A stretch of 64,000 nt of DNA from Micromonospora sp. MW-13 (GCF_003434305.1 NZ_QKKX01000011.1:429536-493535); one strand, 5' to 3'; shown: positions 43,533 through 51,734, counted from the stretch's first letter. A program made the numbers and translations. Notes: generated by a model from the sequence alone, not told the origin.

Positions 43533-43958
43533 ATGCCGGATCCGAGTTCCTGGCTGCACGAGGCCACCGCGACCGCCGCGGGGGGCCACGTCCGAACCGA
43601 CGACGGGGGGCTGTCCAGCACCCTGGCCTCCCCGCTGGCGCCGCACTGCACGGGCCTGACGCCGGAGCAGCTACTGGCCGCCGCCTTCGCGTCCTGCCTG
43701 CACCACGCGGCGGTCGAGGCGGCCGGGGAGATCACCGACGAGGCGCACACCGTGCAGGTGCGCGCCGAGGCCCGGCTGGGCCGCGACGACGACGGACGCT
43801 ACCGGGCCGACGTGCGCGCCTCCATCTCGTCGGCCGGGCTGAGCCGACAGCAGCTCGCCCAGTTGGTCGAGCACGCCGATCGGCTCTGGCCGTTCTCCAG
43901 CGGCGACAGCACCCGCCACCGGCTCACAGTCACCCCGGCGGAGAACGGCGGGCGCTGA
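43533..43958 (+). CDS. OsmC/Ohr-family protein lacking the second conserved Cys
   Basis: A 141-residue OsmC-like protein. LTPEQLLAAAFASCLHHAAV (residues about 46-65) carries the peroxidatic Cys after the usual F/Y-A-x-C turn. Classical Ohr and OsmC proteins have a second Cys in a V-C-P-[YF]-S segment near the C-terminus; here the equivalent reads RLWPFSSG, with Trp in place of Cys. It could be a non-canonical peroxidase or a binding variant. GGGGGG precedes the ATG. Confidence 0.88.
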   Translation: MPDPSSWLHEATATAAGGHVRTDDGGLSSTLASPLAPHCTGLTPEQLLAAAFASCLHHAAVEAAGEITDEAHTVQVRAEARLGRDDDGRYRADVRASISSAGLSRQQLAQLVEHADRLWPFSSGDSTRHRLTVTPAENGGR

Positions 43959-44014
43959 ACCGCTCCGCCCGGCGCTGCGCTCCTCACCAGCGGAACCCGG
44001 CGGTGACCGCGCGG

Positions 44015-44131
44015 GTTGACCTCCTGCAGGGCGATCAGATCGGCGTCGGAGGCGACGAGCGCGTCCACGGTCGCGGTGCCGCCTCGTCCGATCGGATATT
44101 CGATCATCCTCCGAACGAACGAGTCGATCAT
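44015..44131 (-). pseudogene. Endonuclease/exonuclease/phosphatase (EEP) family fragment
   Basis: About 39 codons read RRMIEYPIGRGGTATVDALV, ASDADLIALQEVN, the N-terminal strand with the metal-binding Glu in LQEV. The rest of the domain is missing; downstream the frame is out of family. Too short for function. Confidence 0.5.
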
Positions 44132-44183
44132 GCGACCGTGACGGGCCGCGCCTCCCGGGCGAAACACCCGCCTTGTCTCTCCA

Positions 44184-44331
44184 TAACGGTCATGCCTGAC
44201 ATAACCGTTACACCGGGAGAGCCGGTTTGCTGCCTCGCCGGGGGAGATGGCGGGTCAGCATTCCGCGAATTGTGGCGCATGCCACCAACCACCCCGATGG
44301 CAAGGCGCGCCGATCTCTCTAGCCTCGGCGG
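44184..44331 (+). promoter_or_regulatory. Palindrome and possible structured leader before the wall-hydrolase-like gene
   Basis: TAACGGT (44184-44190) and ACCGTTA (44204-44210) are perfect arms of a 27-base palindrome with an inner ATG/CAT pair, good as a regulator site. The following 120 bases contain several short G/C stems (CCGGGAGAGCCGG, CGCCGGGGGAGATGGCG). Actinobacterial hydrolase genes of this type are often behind c-di-AMP (ydaO) riboswitches; I cannot align the conserved core here. Confidence 0.35.
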
Positions 44332-45177
44332 GTGCGTCCCGACGAACCCGCTGAGCAGAAGCAGACCGCCGCCCGACCGGCTGACCGTCCGACCGATGCC
44401 GCATCGGCCGGGCGGACGACCGGCCGGCACCGCCGGCCCGAACCGCCGCGCCGCGCCGGCCGCGCGCTGCTCGGGTCGGCCCCGGTGCGTGTGGCCCTGG
44501 CCACCGGCGTGACCTGTTGCCTCGGCGTGGCCGCCTTCGCCGGCACCCGGCACGCCGATTCCGACCCTGAGCCGCTCCGCGACACCCTCGCCGACCGGGC
44601 GGCGGTCGCCGCCGAGGCCGAGCGGCGCGCCTCCCGTTCCCTCGACCGCGCCCCGGGCGCTGCGGTGACGGTCTCCCCCAGCCCGACGGCGAAGCCCAGC
44701 CCCAGCGCCAGCCGGAAGCCGAAGCCGGCCAGGCCGTCGCGCCCCCGCCCGGTCGCCGGTCTCGACCAGCTCCAGATGGACAACGCGAAGATCATCGTGG
44801 ACGTGGGGCGGGACCTGAAACTGCCCCGCCGGGGCCTGGTGGTGGCGGTTGCCACCGCCATGCAGGAGAGCGACCTGCACAACCTGGCCAGCGACGTGCT
44901 GCCCGAGTCCTCCGACTACCCGCACCAGGGCAGCGGCTCCGACCACGACTCGGTCGGGCTGTTCCAGCAGCGACCCAGCAGCGGCTGGGGCAGCATCCGC
45001 GACCTGATGCGCCCCGCGTACGCGGCGCGGGTGTTCTACGAGGCGCTGCTGGAGGTGCCCGGCTGGCAGGACATGAGCGTCACCGCCGCCGCCCAGTCCG
45101 TGCAGGTCTCGGCGTTCCCCGACGCGTACGCCAGGCACGAGCAGCGGGCCACCGCGGTGGTGGCGGCGCTGGTCTGA
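44332..45177 (+). CDS. Secreted or membrane-anchored lysozyme-like (SLT-fold) protein, paralogue A
   Basis: A 281-residue protein. A basic N-terminus leads to one hydrophobic segment (VALATGVTCCLGVAAFAG, about residues 52-70), then a Ala/Glu coiled stretch and a Pro/Ser/Lys linker. The C-terminal 120 residues are a lysozyme-like domain: RRGLVVAVATAMQESDLHNL with the candidate catalytic Glu, SDHDSVGLFQQRPSSGWGS, and QSVQVSAFPDAYARHEQRA. The same motif set occurs in the gene at the right edge of the window, so they are paralogues. Likely acts on peptidoglycan. The start is GTG. Its stop lies inside a palindrome shared with the convergent gene. Confidence 0.83.
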   Translation: MRPDEPAEQKQTAARPADRPTDAASAGRTTGRHRRPEPPRRAGRALLGSAPVRVALATGVTCCLGVAAFAGTRHADSDPEPLRDTLADRAAVAAEAERRASRSLDRAPGAAVTVSPSPTAKPSPSASRKPKPARPSRPRPVAGLDQLQMDNAKIIVDVGRDLKLPRRGLVVAVATAMQESDLHNLASDVLPESSDYPHQGSGSDHDSVGLFQQRPSSGWGSIRDLMRPAYAARVFYEALLEVPGWQDMSVTAAAQSVQVSAFPDAYARHEQRATAVVAALV

Positions 45178-45193
45178 GCCGGCTCAGACCAGC
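45168..45193. terminator. Perfect palindrome overlapping two convergent stop codons
   Basis: GCTGGTCTGAGCC (45168-45180) is followed by its exact reverse complement (45181-45193). Because of the symmetry both convergent genes end with the same codons, Leu-Val-stop. It can act as a terminator in both directions. Confidence 0.8.
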
Positions 45194-45723
45194 CGAATGT
45201 CGCGCCCGCCCGGCGGCTCGGCGCCGGCCACCGCCCAGGTGGTGGGCCCCCCGCCGGACGGCACGGACGCGGCGGCCGTCGGCGTGTCGGCGGCCACCGG
45301 CTCACCGACCGGCCCGGTGAGGATCTCGTCGACCCGGGTCGCCCGCCGGCGGCGCGCCACCAGGGCGGCCTCGACGTCCCGGCGGGCCCGCACCGCCTCG
45401 GCGTACGCCTGCTCGCGGAGCTGCCGGACCTCCTCGCGGGCCGCGTCCAGCTCGACCCGGGCCCGGGCCAGGAGCTCGGCGGCCTCCCGCTCGGCGTCCG
45501 GCGGCGACGACCGGCCGGGGCCCGCCCCGGCCGCCTCGGCCCGGCGCCGCTCGACCAGGTCACACAGGCGGGTCGCCTCCTGCCGGATCCGGTCCCACTC
45601 GCGGCCCGTCCCGGCGGCAGCCTCCGCCCGCGCGGCGAGCCGGCTCAGCCGGACCGCCAGCTCATCGAGGCAGGAGTCGACCTGCCGCCGGTCGTAGCCG
45701 AACTCCACGACGGAGAATCTCAT
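45184..45723 (-). CDS. DivIVA-like coiled-coil protein
   Basis: A 179-residue protein. The N-terminus RFSVVEFGYDRRQVDSCLDE resembles the DivIVA lipid-binding motif (F-x-x-x-x-x-G-Y-D-x-x-x-V-D). Long helices rich in Ala, Arg and Glu follow (DAEREAAELLARARVELDAA, then REEVRQLREQAYAEAVRARR), a probable coiled coil, and a disordered Pro/Ala tail. It may have a polar or septal scaffolding role. It is the downstream neighbour of a receiver and a STAS gene on the same strand, with a 127-base gap. Confidence 0.68.
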   Translation of the reverse strand: MRFSVVEFGYDRRQVDSCLDELAVRLSRLAARAEAAAGTGREWDRIRQEATRLCDLVERRRAEAAGAGPGRSSPPDAEREAAELLARARVELDAAREEVRQLREQAYAEAVRARRDVEAALVARRRRATRVDEILTGPVGEPVAADTPTAAASVPSGGGPTTWAVAGAEPPGGRDIRLV

Positions 45724-45850
45724 CCTGTCGCCCCCAGGCAGCCGGTGCTACTTCCCACCTGCCGATCCTCGGCGGTGCCGACGCACGCCGAGGGGGTTCG
45801 GGAAAATTGTTCGGCATCCGGGCAACGACACCCGCCGCCCGGGGCGCGGG

Positions 45851-46297
45851 TCAGACCCGCTTGGGCAGCACCACGACGCGGCCGAAGAACTCGTCGATCC
45901 GGCGCACCACGTCGTTGAAGTCGTCCAGGTCGATCGGCTTGGTCACGTACGCGTTGGCCTGGAGGGTGTAGCTGCCGACGATGTCGGTGTCGGCGTTGGA
46001 GGTGGTGAGCACCACGATCGGGATGGTACGCAGGTCGTCGTCCTGCTTGACCTCGCCGAGCACCTGCCGCCCGTCCATCCGGGGCATGTTCAGGTCGAGC
46101 AGGATCACGTCGGGCCGGCGGGCCTCGGTGTGCCGCCCCTCTCGGCGCAGGAACTCCATCGCCTCCTGGCCGTCGCCGACCACATCGATGACCTTGTCGA
46201 CGTCGGAGTCGACGAGGGCCTCCTCGATCATCAGAACGTCGCCGGGATCGTCGTCCACCACGAGGATACGAACGGGGCCGGGGGTGTTTCCAGCCAT
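45851..46297 (-). CDS. Stand-alone receiver-domain response regulator (Rcp1-like)
   Basis: A 148-residue single receiver domain. RILVVDDDPGDVLMIEEALV supplies the acidic pocket, PDVILLDLNMPRMDGRQVLG the phospho-Asp (about residue 70), IVVLTTSNADTDI the Thr, and NAYVTKPIDLDDF the Lys. The extended loops (RREGRHTEARRPDV) are typical of Rcp1-type regulators that pair with phytochrome-like or hybrid kinases. There is no output domain. It is leftward, just downstream of the STAS gene, so it may belong to a stress-signalling set. Confidence 0.92.
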   Translation of the reverse strand: MAGNTPGPVRILVVDDDPGDVLMIEEALVDSDVDKVIDVVGDGQEAMEFLRREGRHTEARRPDVILLDLNMPRMDGRQVLGEVKQDDDLRTIPIVVLTTSNADTDIVGSYTLQANAYVTKPIDLDDFNDVVRRIDEFFGRVVVLPKRV

Positions 46298-46367
46298 CAG
46301 TGACCTGCCTCGGGTTGAACGCGGACGGCGACCTCACGATCGCCTGCTGGCGGGGAAATCTAGCCCA

Positions 46368-46715
46368 TCACGGGGCGGACTGCGACCTCGGGTGCGCCGT
46401 GTCGGACCGGTACCCCAGCACCTCCGCCAACCCGGTCACCTGCAACACCCGCTCCACCCGCCCGGTGGCCCCGGTGACCCGCAGCCAGCCGCCCCGGGCC
46501 GCGGCCCGGTTGTCGCCCCGGACGAACGCGGCGATGCCGGTGGAGTCGCAGAAGGTCAGCTCGGTGAGGTCGACCAGGAGATGCCGCTCCCCCTGGTCGG
46601 CCAGCCGGTCGAGGACCGCGTTCAACTCGGGCGCGGTGCTCAGGTCGAGCTCGCCGGCGAGTCGCAGGCACGCCCCGGCGCCGTCCTGCTGGGCGTACGT
46701 GACGGTGAACGTCAA
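46368..46715 (-). CDS. STAS-domain anti-sigma factor antagonist (SpoIIAA/RsbV-like)
   Basis: A 115-residue STAS protein: FTVTYAQQDGAGACLRLAGE, LDLSTAPELNAVLDRLADQG, HLLVDLTELTFCDSTGIAAF. The DSTG motif is intact, with a phospho-acceptor Ser, in contrast to the STAS domain fused to the sigma factor at 10 kb. I place the start at TTG 46715 because GAGGGGG lies seven bases upstream; an in-frame extension to 47132 exists but has no homology. Downstream genes code for a receiver and a DivIVA-like protein. Confidence 0.85.
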   Translation of the reverse strand: MTFTVTYAQQDGAGACLRLAGELDLSTAPELNAVLDRLADQGERHLLVDLTELTFCDSTGIAAFVRGDNRAAARGGWLRVTGATGRVERVLQVTGLAEVLGYRSDTAHPRSQSAP

Positions 46716-47055
46716 CGTGGTCCCCCTCGCTTCACCATGGGCAAATGCTTGCAGTGGAGCAAGTATAAGCAGTGCGTCGGGGAGACCCCCGCGGCCCCGC
46801 GCGATCATCGCGACCGCAGGCCCGCCCGCGTCGAGCGACGCCCCCGCCGCGGCCGCGGCGGGAAGTTCGCCGGCGACCACCTCGGGCAGCAGGCGCTCGG
46901 CGACCGGGCTCAGGTGGCGCACCACGGACACCCCCCGGCACCTGACGGTGACCGGAAACCGCTCATGTGTTCCAATCCTTCCACCCACCCTACGCCGGTG
47001 TGCCGGCACCGCCACCCCACCGCCGGCCCGGCCGGCAGCCCCGCGGAAAAGGCGT
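46716..47055 (-). promoter_or_regulatory. Promoter region of the STAS gene
   Basis: On the minus strand TATACT (46767-46762) lies about 47 bases before the TTG start in an AT-rich island, a good -10 candidate. It overlaps the inverted repeat CTTGC (46748-46752) / GCAAG (46759-46763). No -35 hexamer is convincing, so an alternative sigma factor may be used. The remaining part shows no gene. Confidence 0.4.
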
Positions 47056-47101
47056 GATCGTGGTACTCCGCCGGAGACAGCCCGACGCGACGCCGCCGAC
47101 C

Positions 47102-47320
47102 ATGTCCGTCGATCTCTCCGATCCGGACGCACCCCTCATCCGGGTCGGCGGCGATCTCGCCTTCACCACTGCGGCACCGCTGCTACGCGAGGTGGCGGGC
47201 CGGGAGCCTCAGGTGGCGGTCACCGGTTGCAGGCGCGGCCCGTCGGGGCGGCGCTGCGCGTCGCCGGGCGGCGGCTCCGCGTCCTCCGGTGGCCCGGAGC
47301 CGGGCGTCTGGAACAGGTAA
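47102..47320 (+). pseudogene. Truncated second STAS gene
   Basis: From ATG 47102 the reading MSVDLSDPDAPLIRVGGDLA, FTTAAPLLREVAGREP is the first half of a STAS domain (beta1-beta2-helix1). After about base 47205 it runs antisense through the 3' end of the convergent gene and loses family resemblance, with no DSxG core. It is probably a decayed paralogue of the STAS gene next to it. Confidence 0.5.
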
Positions 47321-47526
47321 CGGACGAACTCCCCACCCGCCTCGTTGTCGTCCGCCCCGGGCCACTGCCCGGTGCAGTCGACGCCGACCACCTCGCGACC
47401 GACGCCGTCGGCCTCCTCCAGCAGGGCCCACAGGCTCACCGGGTAGCACCTGGTCGCCTGTGGCGTGAGCCGCCAGCGGGCGTACCAGCCGGGACGGGCG
47501 GGGACAATCTCGACGATCCTCTTCAT
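47209..47526 (-). CDS. Unrecognised 105-residue protein
   Basis: A small soluble protein: MKRIVEIVPARPGWYARWRL at the start, YPVSLWALLEEADGVGREVV, GVDCTGQWPGADDNEAGGEF in the middle and a polar Pro/Gly-rich tail. The ribosome site AAGG is suitably spaced from the ATG. Similar short proteins are known in actinobacteria without function. Its 3' end overlaps the truncated STAS reading. Confidence 0.65.
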   Translation of the reverse strand: MKRIVEIVPARPGWYARWRLTPQATRCYPVSLWALLEEADGVGREVVGVDCTGQWPGADDNEAGGEFVRYLFQTPGSGPPEDAEPPPGDAQRRPDGPRLQPVTAT

Positions 47527-47582
47527 GACGACCTTCCCTTCCGCGTGTGTCGGAAGTACTCCGGTCCGCCCCGATCATGGAG

Positions 47583-47615
47583 CCCGGGCGGGTGAGCCTG
47601 GCTCACCCGCCCGGG
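47583..47615. promoter_or_regulatory. 33-base near-perfect palindrome in a divergent gap
   Basis: CCCGGGCGGGTGAGCC (47583-47598) and its exact complement (47600-47615) flank a single T. It lies between two divergent starts (47526 and 47743), so it is upstream of both genes rather than behind one; an operator or leader structure is more natural than a terminator. Confidence 0.55.
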
Positions 47616-47742
47616 ATGACGCGGCCGGCCGTCCGGCCCGCCCCTCGGCCGCCCCGCTTCTGCCGGGGGCGCGACCCGTTTCGGCCCCGACCAGGCCGGG
47701 AAGGCGGTCGAGACAACGGACCGGAGAAGGGCGAGGTGTGCC

Positions 47743-48396
47743 ATGCGTAAGCAGATGGAGGGTGACAACCAGCGCCGCCGGGCGCTGGCCCGGCAGGCCC
47801 GCGAGCGCGGCCGGCAGGCCAGTGAGACCGGTGCGAGCCTCAGCGCGTCCAAACAGCTCACGCACCTGGACCGGGGCAAGCGCGCCGGGCCGCCGCCGGC
47901 CGGCCGGCACAAGCCCGACAGCACCCGGGGCGGGCCGGCCCCGCCGCCGGCCGCCCCCGCGCCGGCCACCCCGTCGCAGCCGCGCGCGCGGCGCGGCCCC
48001 GCCGGGGCGCCGGGGGCCGTCGGCGTGGGCTACCGGGAACTGGTCGACGACGTCGGCCGGCGGGCCGGCGTCGACTTCCGCACCGCCAAGGTGGCGGCCG
48101 AGGCGACCGTGCTGACTCTGGCCTGGGCGCTGGACCAGGCCGCCCGGGAGCGGCTGCTGACGGCGGTGCCGGTGTCGCTGCACGACGTGGTCCCGGTGGA
48201 CGGCATCGAGCGCCACCACGACCTGCCCGGCTTCCTCGCCGAGGTGGCCCGGCTCAGCGGCCGTACCCCGGAGCAGGCCCGCTACCAGGCGGAGGCGACG
48301 CTCGCCGCGCTGGCCGAGCGGGACGGCGACCTGCTCGCCTCCCTGCACGTACCGGACGGGCTACGCGACCTGCTCGGCCCGGCGGCCGGCGGTTGA
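47743..48396 (+). CDS. DUF2267 domain protein with a basic, disordered N-terminus
   Basis: A 217-residue protein. Residues 1-85 are very Arg/Gln/Pro-rich (NQRRRALARQARERGRQASE) and likely disordered. The C-terminal 120 residues form the DUF2267 helical domain: YRELVDDVGRRAGVDFRTAK, VAAEATVLTLAWALDQAARE, LPGFLAEVARLSGRTPEQAR. A second DUF2267 protein is encoded at 59.9 kb. The function of the family is unknown, although it is often linked to stress genes. Confidence 0.75.
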   Translation: MRKQMEGDNQRRRALARQARERGRQASETGASLSASKQLTHLDRGKRAGPPPAGRHKPDSTRGGPAPPPAAPAPATPSQPRARRGPAGAPGAVGVGYRELVDDVGRRAGVDFRTAKVAAEATVLTLAWALDQAARERLLTAVPVSLHDVVPVDGIERHHDLPGFLAEVARLSGRTPEQARYQAEATLAALAERDGDLLASLHVPDGLRDLLGPAAGG

Positions 48397-48478
48397 GCGC
48401 GCGGGCCGGCGGGCGCGCCTGCCGCCGGCCCGCCGCCGCCAGGTGCGGGCCCGGCCGGACGGCGGCTACGGTGCCGGG

Positions 48479-49270
48479 ATGCACTCCGCCGCCGACGGCC
48501 CGCTGCTGGTGGTCGACCCGGCCCGGCGCACCGGGCGCACCCTGCTCGCGGGCGGGGTGGCCCAGTCGTACGTCGACGTGGCCGACCCCCGACACCTGCA
48601 CTTCGAGTACGTCCGCCGAATGGCCGCCGTGGTCGACCTGGCGGCGCCGCCCGGCGTCCCGGTCGACGCGCTGCACCTCGGCGGGGGCGCGTTGACCCTG
48701 CCCCGGTACGTCGGGGTGACCCGGCCGGGCTCCGCCCAGCTCGTGGTGGAGCGGGACGCCGCCGTGGTCGAGCTGGTCCGCCGCGAGCTGCCCGCGCCTC
48801 CGCCGGGGGTACGCCTCGAACTCGCCGACGCCCGCGAGGCGGTGACCGGGGCCCCGCCGGGCGGGTACGACCTGGTGCTCGCCGACGTGTACCGGGCGGC
48901 CCGGATGCCGGGGCACGTGGCCAGCGTGGAGTTCGCCGCCGAGGCGGCTCGGGTACTGCGCCCGGACGGGATCCTGCTGGTCAACGTCACCGACCTGCCG
49001 CCGTTGGTGTTCACCCGGGCGAGGGTGGCCACGCTGCGGGCCGTCTTCGCCGAGGTGTGCCTGGTCGCCGACCGGCGGATGCTGCGGGGGCGGCGCTACG
49101 GCAACGTGGTGCTCGCCGCCGCCGGCCGGGCGGGACGGCTGCCGGCCAACCGGCTGGCCGCGCGGGCGGCCCGCGACCCGGTCCCGGGGCAGGTGCTGCA
49201 CGGGTCGGCGCTCGACGAGTTCGTCGGCGGGGCCCGCCCGGGCACGGACGCCTCCCTCGGTGTCTCCTGA
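48479..49270 (+). CDS. Spermidine-synthase-like methyltransferase-fold protein
   Basis: A 263-residue protein. LHFEYVRRMAAVVDLAAPPG, VDALHLGGGALTLPRYVGVT (glycine-rich cofactor loop), AQLVVERDAAVVELVRREL and YDLVLADVYRAARMPGHVAS have the spermidine/spermine synthase order. The typical GGGDG motif is replaced by GGGALT, common in actinobacterial homologues without proven polyamine activity. ATG 48479 is preferred over GTG 48443. Confidence 0.8.
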   Translation: MHSAADGPLLVVDPARRTGRTLLAGGVAQSYVDVADPRHLHFEYVRRMAAVVDLAAPPGVPVDALHLGGGALTLPRYVGVTRPGSAQLVVERDAAVVELVRRELPAPPPGVRLELADAREAVTGAPPGGYDLVLADVYRAARMPGHVASVEFAAEAARVLRPDGILLVNVTDLPPLVFTRARVATLRAVFAEVCLVADRRMLRGRRYGNVVLAAAGRAGRLPANRLAARAARDPVPGQVLHGSALDEFVGGARPGTDASLGVS

Positions 49271-49326
49271 GCCGCGCCCCGGGCGCGGACGGGTTTCCGG
49301 CCCGGCGGCGGGGGTAGCCGCGCCGG

Positions 49327-50385
49327 ATGAGCGACGCCGACGACAGGGTCACCGCCCGGCGGGCCGCGATCGTCATCGGCCTGGTGCTGGCCACCCTGCT
49401 CGGGCTGGCCCTGATCTGGGCCACCCGGCGGGTGCTGGTCTGGGCCGTGGTCGCCGCGTTCTTCGCCGTCGCGCTGAAGCCCCTGGTCGACGGCGCGCAA
49501 CGGCGCTTCGTGCGGCGCCGCGCGCTGGCCACCCTGGTCGTCTTCCTGGCCGCGTTCGGGGTGCTCGCCGCGCTGACCGCCGTGATCTTCCTGCCGCTGG
49601 TGGACGAGTTGGGCCGGTTCGCCGAACGGGCCCCGGACCTGCTGCGGGAGACCCGCGCGGGGCGGGGGCCAGCCGGCGAGGCGCTGGAGCGGCTGCGGCT
49701 GCGGCGGTACCTCGACGGCCACTCCGACCAGATCCAGCAGTACGGCAGCCGGTTGCGCGAACCGAGCGTCGGGCTGGTCCGGCGCGTGCTGGAGGCCCTC
49801 GCCGGGGTGCTCACCGTCATCGTGCTGGCGTACCTCATGGTGCTGGAGGCACCGAAGATCACCGCGGGCGTGACCGCTCTGCTCAGCGACCGGGCGGCCC
49901 GCCGGGCCCGGCGGATCGGCCGGGGCGTGTCCCGGGTGATCACCGGCTACCTGACCGGGAACCTGCTGATCAGCGTGATCTGCGGCGTCCTCACCTTCCT
50001 GGTGCTCATCCTGACCGGGGTGCCGTTCGCCGGGGTGATCGCGCTGCTGGTGGCGATCGCCGACCTGGTGCCCCTGGTCGGCGCGACGTTGGGGGCGATC
50101 CTCGCGGGCGGCGCCGGGTTCCTGCACTCCCCCACCGCCGGGATCGTGGTGCTGGTGTTCTTCGTGGTCTACCAGCAGGTGGAGAACCACCTGCTGCAAC
50201 CGGTGATCATGGCCCGGGCGGTCCGGCTGAACCCGTTGACCGTGCTGGCCAGCGTCCTGTTCGCGGCGGAGCTGGCCGGCCTGGTCGGCGCGCTGCTGGC
50301 CGTCCCGGCCGCCGGGATCGGGCAGCTCCTGCTGCGCGAGTTCTGGCCAAGGGGCCGCCGCCCGCGACCGGCCGGGGACCGGTGA
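49327..50385 (+). CDS. AI-2E family transporter (TqsA/PerM-like)
   Basis: A 352-residue membrane protein with about eight helices. VLVWAVVAAFFAVALKPLVD near the N-terminus, GVLTVIVLAYLMVLEAPKI in the middle, and VSRVITGYLTGNLLISVICG, then VAIADLVPLVGATLGAIL and YQQVENHLLQPVIMARAV are the conserved C-terminal segments of the AI-2 exporter superfamily. Members export small molecules or act as sodium/proton antiporters, so substrate cannot be inferred. Its neighbours are convergent. Confidence 0.9.
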   Translation: MSDADDRVTARRAAIVIGLVLATLLGLALIWATRRVLVWAVVAAFFAVALKPLVDGAQRRFVRRRALATLVVFLAAFGVLAALTAVIFLPLVDELGRFAERAPDLLRETRAGRGPAGEALERLRLRRYLDGHSDQIQQYGSRLREPSVGLVRRVLEALAGVLTVIVLAYLMVLEAPKITAGVTALLSDRAARRARRIGRGVSRVITGYLTGNLLISVICGVLTFLVLILTGVPFAGVIALLVAIADLVPLVGATLGAILAGGAGFLHSPTAGIVVLVFFVVYQQVENHLLQPVIMARAVRLNPLTVLASVLFAAELAGLVGALLAVPAAGIGQLLLREFWPRGRRPRPAGDR

Positions 50386-50432
50386 TCCGCCGCGGCGGCG
50401 GAAGACGGTTCACCCCCGCGCGCCGTCGGCCC

Positions 50433-51734
50433 TCAGCCGCGCCGGGCCGGGACCTCCGGCGACGAGCTCTCCAGCGGCACCGCGTTGGCCGGGACCAGGC
50501 CGAGTTGCACGGCCGGGCGGGGCAGGGTGGCGTCGAGCAGCCAGTCCGCGCCGACGCGGGCCCGGTTGCCCGGCATGGCCAGCAGGTGGTAGCCGCGGGT
50601 CACGGCCTTGGCCGGCAGCCCGGACAGCGACACCTTCAGCGGGTTCGCCGCGGCGTCCTTGCCGCCGAGGTCGACCACCCAGCCCAGGTCGTGGTGCTTG
50701 TACGGCCGGCGCCGGCCCTGCCCGTAGGAGGCGGCGATGTTGTGGGCGGCGAGTTTGCCCTGACGCTGGGCGTGTTGGGCGGTCATGGTGCACACCTGCC
50801 CGGGGCGGGTCAGGTCGGGCACCGCGGCGGCGTCGCCGCAGGCGTACACCTCGGGGAAGCCGGGGACGGTGAGGTACTCGTCGACCACCAGGCGGCCCTT
50901 CTCGGTGCGCAGGCCGAGCTCGGCGACGAACGGGTCGGGGCGCACCCCGACGCACCAGACCAGGCTGCACGTGGCCACGCACTCCCCGTCGGTCAGCCGC
51001 ACCCCGTCGAACGTGGCCTCCGCCACCGAGGTGCCCATCCGCACGTCGACGCCGCGCCGACGCAGCACCCGGTCGGCGGTCGCGGACATCCGCTGGTCAA
51101 GTTCGGGCAGCACCCGGGGGGCCACGTCGAGCAGCATCCAGCGGGGCCGGACGCCCAGGTGCGGGCGCTGGGCGACCAGCCGGTCGGTGAAGAGCTGGCC
51201 GTGCGCGGCCACCTCGGTCCCGGTGTAGCCGGCGCCGACCACCACGAAGGTGGTGCGGGCCCGCTGCTCGGCCGGGTCGTCGGTCAGCTCGGCCAGCTCG
51301 ATCTGGCGTACCACGTGGTCGTGCAGGTAGAGCGCCTCGGGCAGGCCGCGGAAGCCGTGGGCGTACTCGGTGACGCCGGGAATGGGCAGCAGCTTGTTGA
51401 CGCTGCCGACGGCGAGCACCAGGCGGTCGTAGGCGAGCCGGCCCTGGTCGCCCTCCGGCATCGTGTAGCCGACCCAGCGGTTCTGCAGGTCGATCCGGTC
51501 GGCCTCGCCGACGACCACCCGCACGCCGTCGAGGGTGCCGCTGAGCGGCACCGAGACCCGTCCGGGCTCGACCACCCCGGCCGCCACCTCGGGCAGCAGC
51601 GGCAGGTAGAGGAAGTAGTCGGTCGAGTTCAGCAGGACGATCTCGGCCCGGCTCCGGGCGAGCCCGCTCAACGTCTTCGCCGCGTGGTAACCGGCGAACC
51701 CGGCCCCCACGATCACCACCCGAGGCTTCGTCAT
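50433..51734 (-). CDS. ndh: Type II NADH dehydrogenase
   Basis: A 433-residue FAD enzyme feeding electrons from NADH to quinone without pumping protons. FAD site: RVVIVGAGFAGYHAAKTL; FYLPLLPEVAAG-like segment YLPLLPEVAAGVVEPGR; NADH site: TFVVVGAGYTGTEVAAHG; FAD ring contact: EVYACGDAAAVPD; then TAQHAQRQGKLAAHNIA. ATG 51734 gives the expected N-terminus, although its ribosome site is weak. Confidence 0.9.
   Translation of the reverse strand: MTKPRVVIVGAGFAGYHAAKTLSGLARSRAEIVLLNSTDYFLYLPLLPEVAAGVVEPGRVSVPLSGTLDGVRVVVGEADRIDLQNRWVGYTMPEGDQGRLAYDRLVLAVGSVNKLLPIPGVTEYAHGFRGLPEALYLHDHVVRQIELAELTDDPAEQRARTTFVVVGAGYTGTEVAAHGQLFTDRLVAQRPHLGVRPRWMLLDVAPRVLPELDQRMSATADRVLRRRGVDVRMGTSVAEATFDGVRLTDGECVATCSLVWCVGVRPDPFVAELGLRTEKGRLVVDEYLTVPGFPEVYACGDAAAVPDLTRPGQVCTMTAQHAQRQGKLAAHNIAASYGQGRRRPYKHHDLGWVVDLGGKDAAANPLKVSLSGLPAKAVTRGYHLLAMPGNRARVGADWLLDATLPRPAVQLGLVPANAVPLESSSPEVPARRG

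Noticed and set aside
44211..44331. Firm call of a c-di-AMP riboswitch
   Set aside because: Gene context fits but conserved core segments could not be aligned; kept only as a low-confidence leader.
46716..47132. N-terminal extension of the STAS protein to 254 residues
   Set aside because: No family resemblance, it crosses a likely promoter, and a perfect ribosome site supports TTG 46715.
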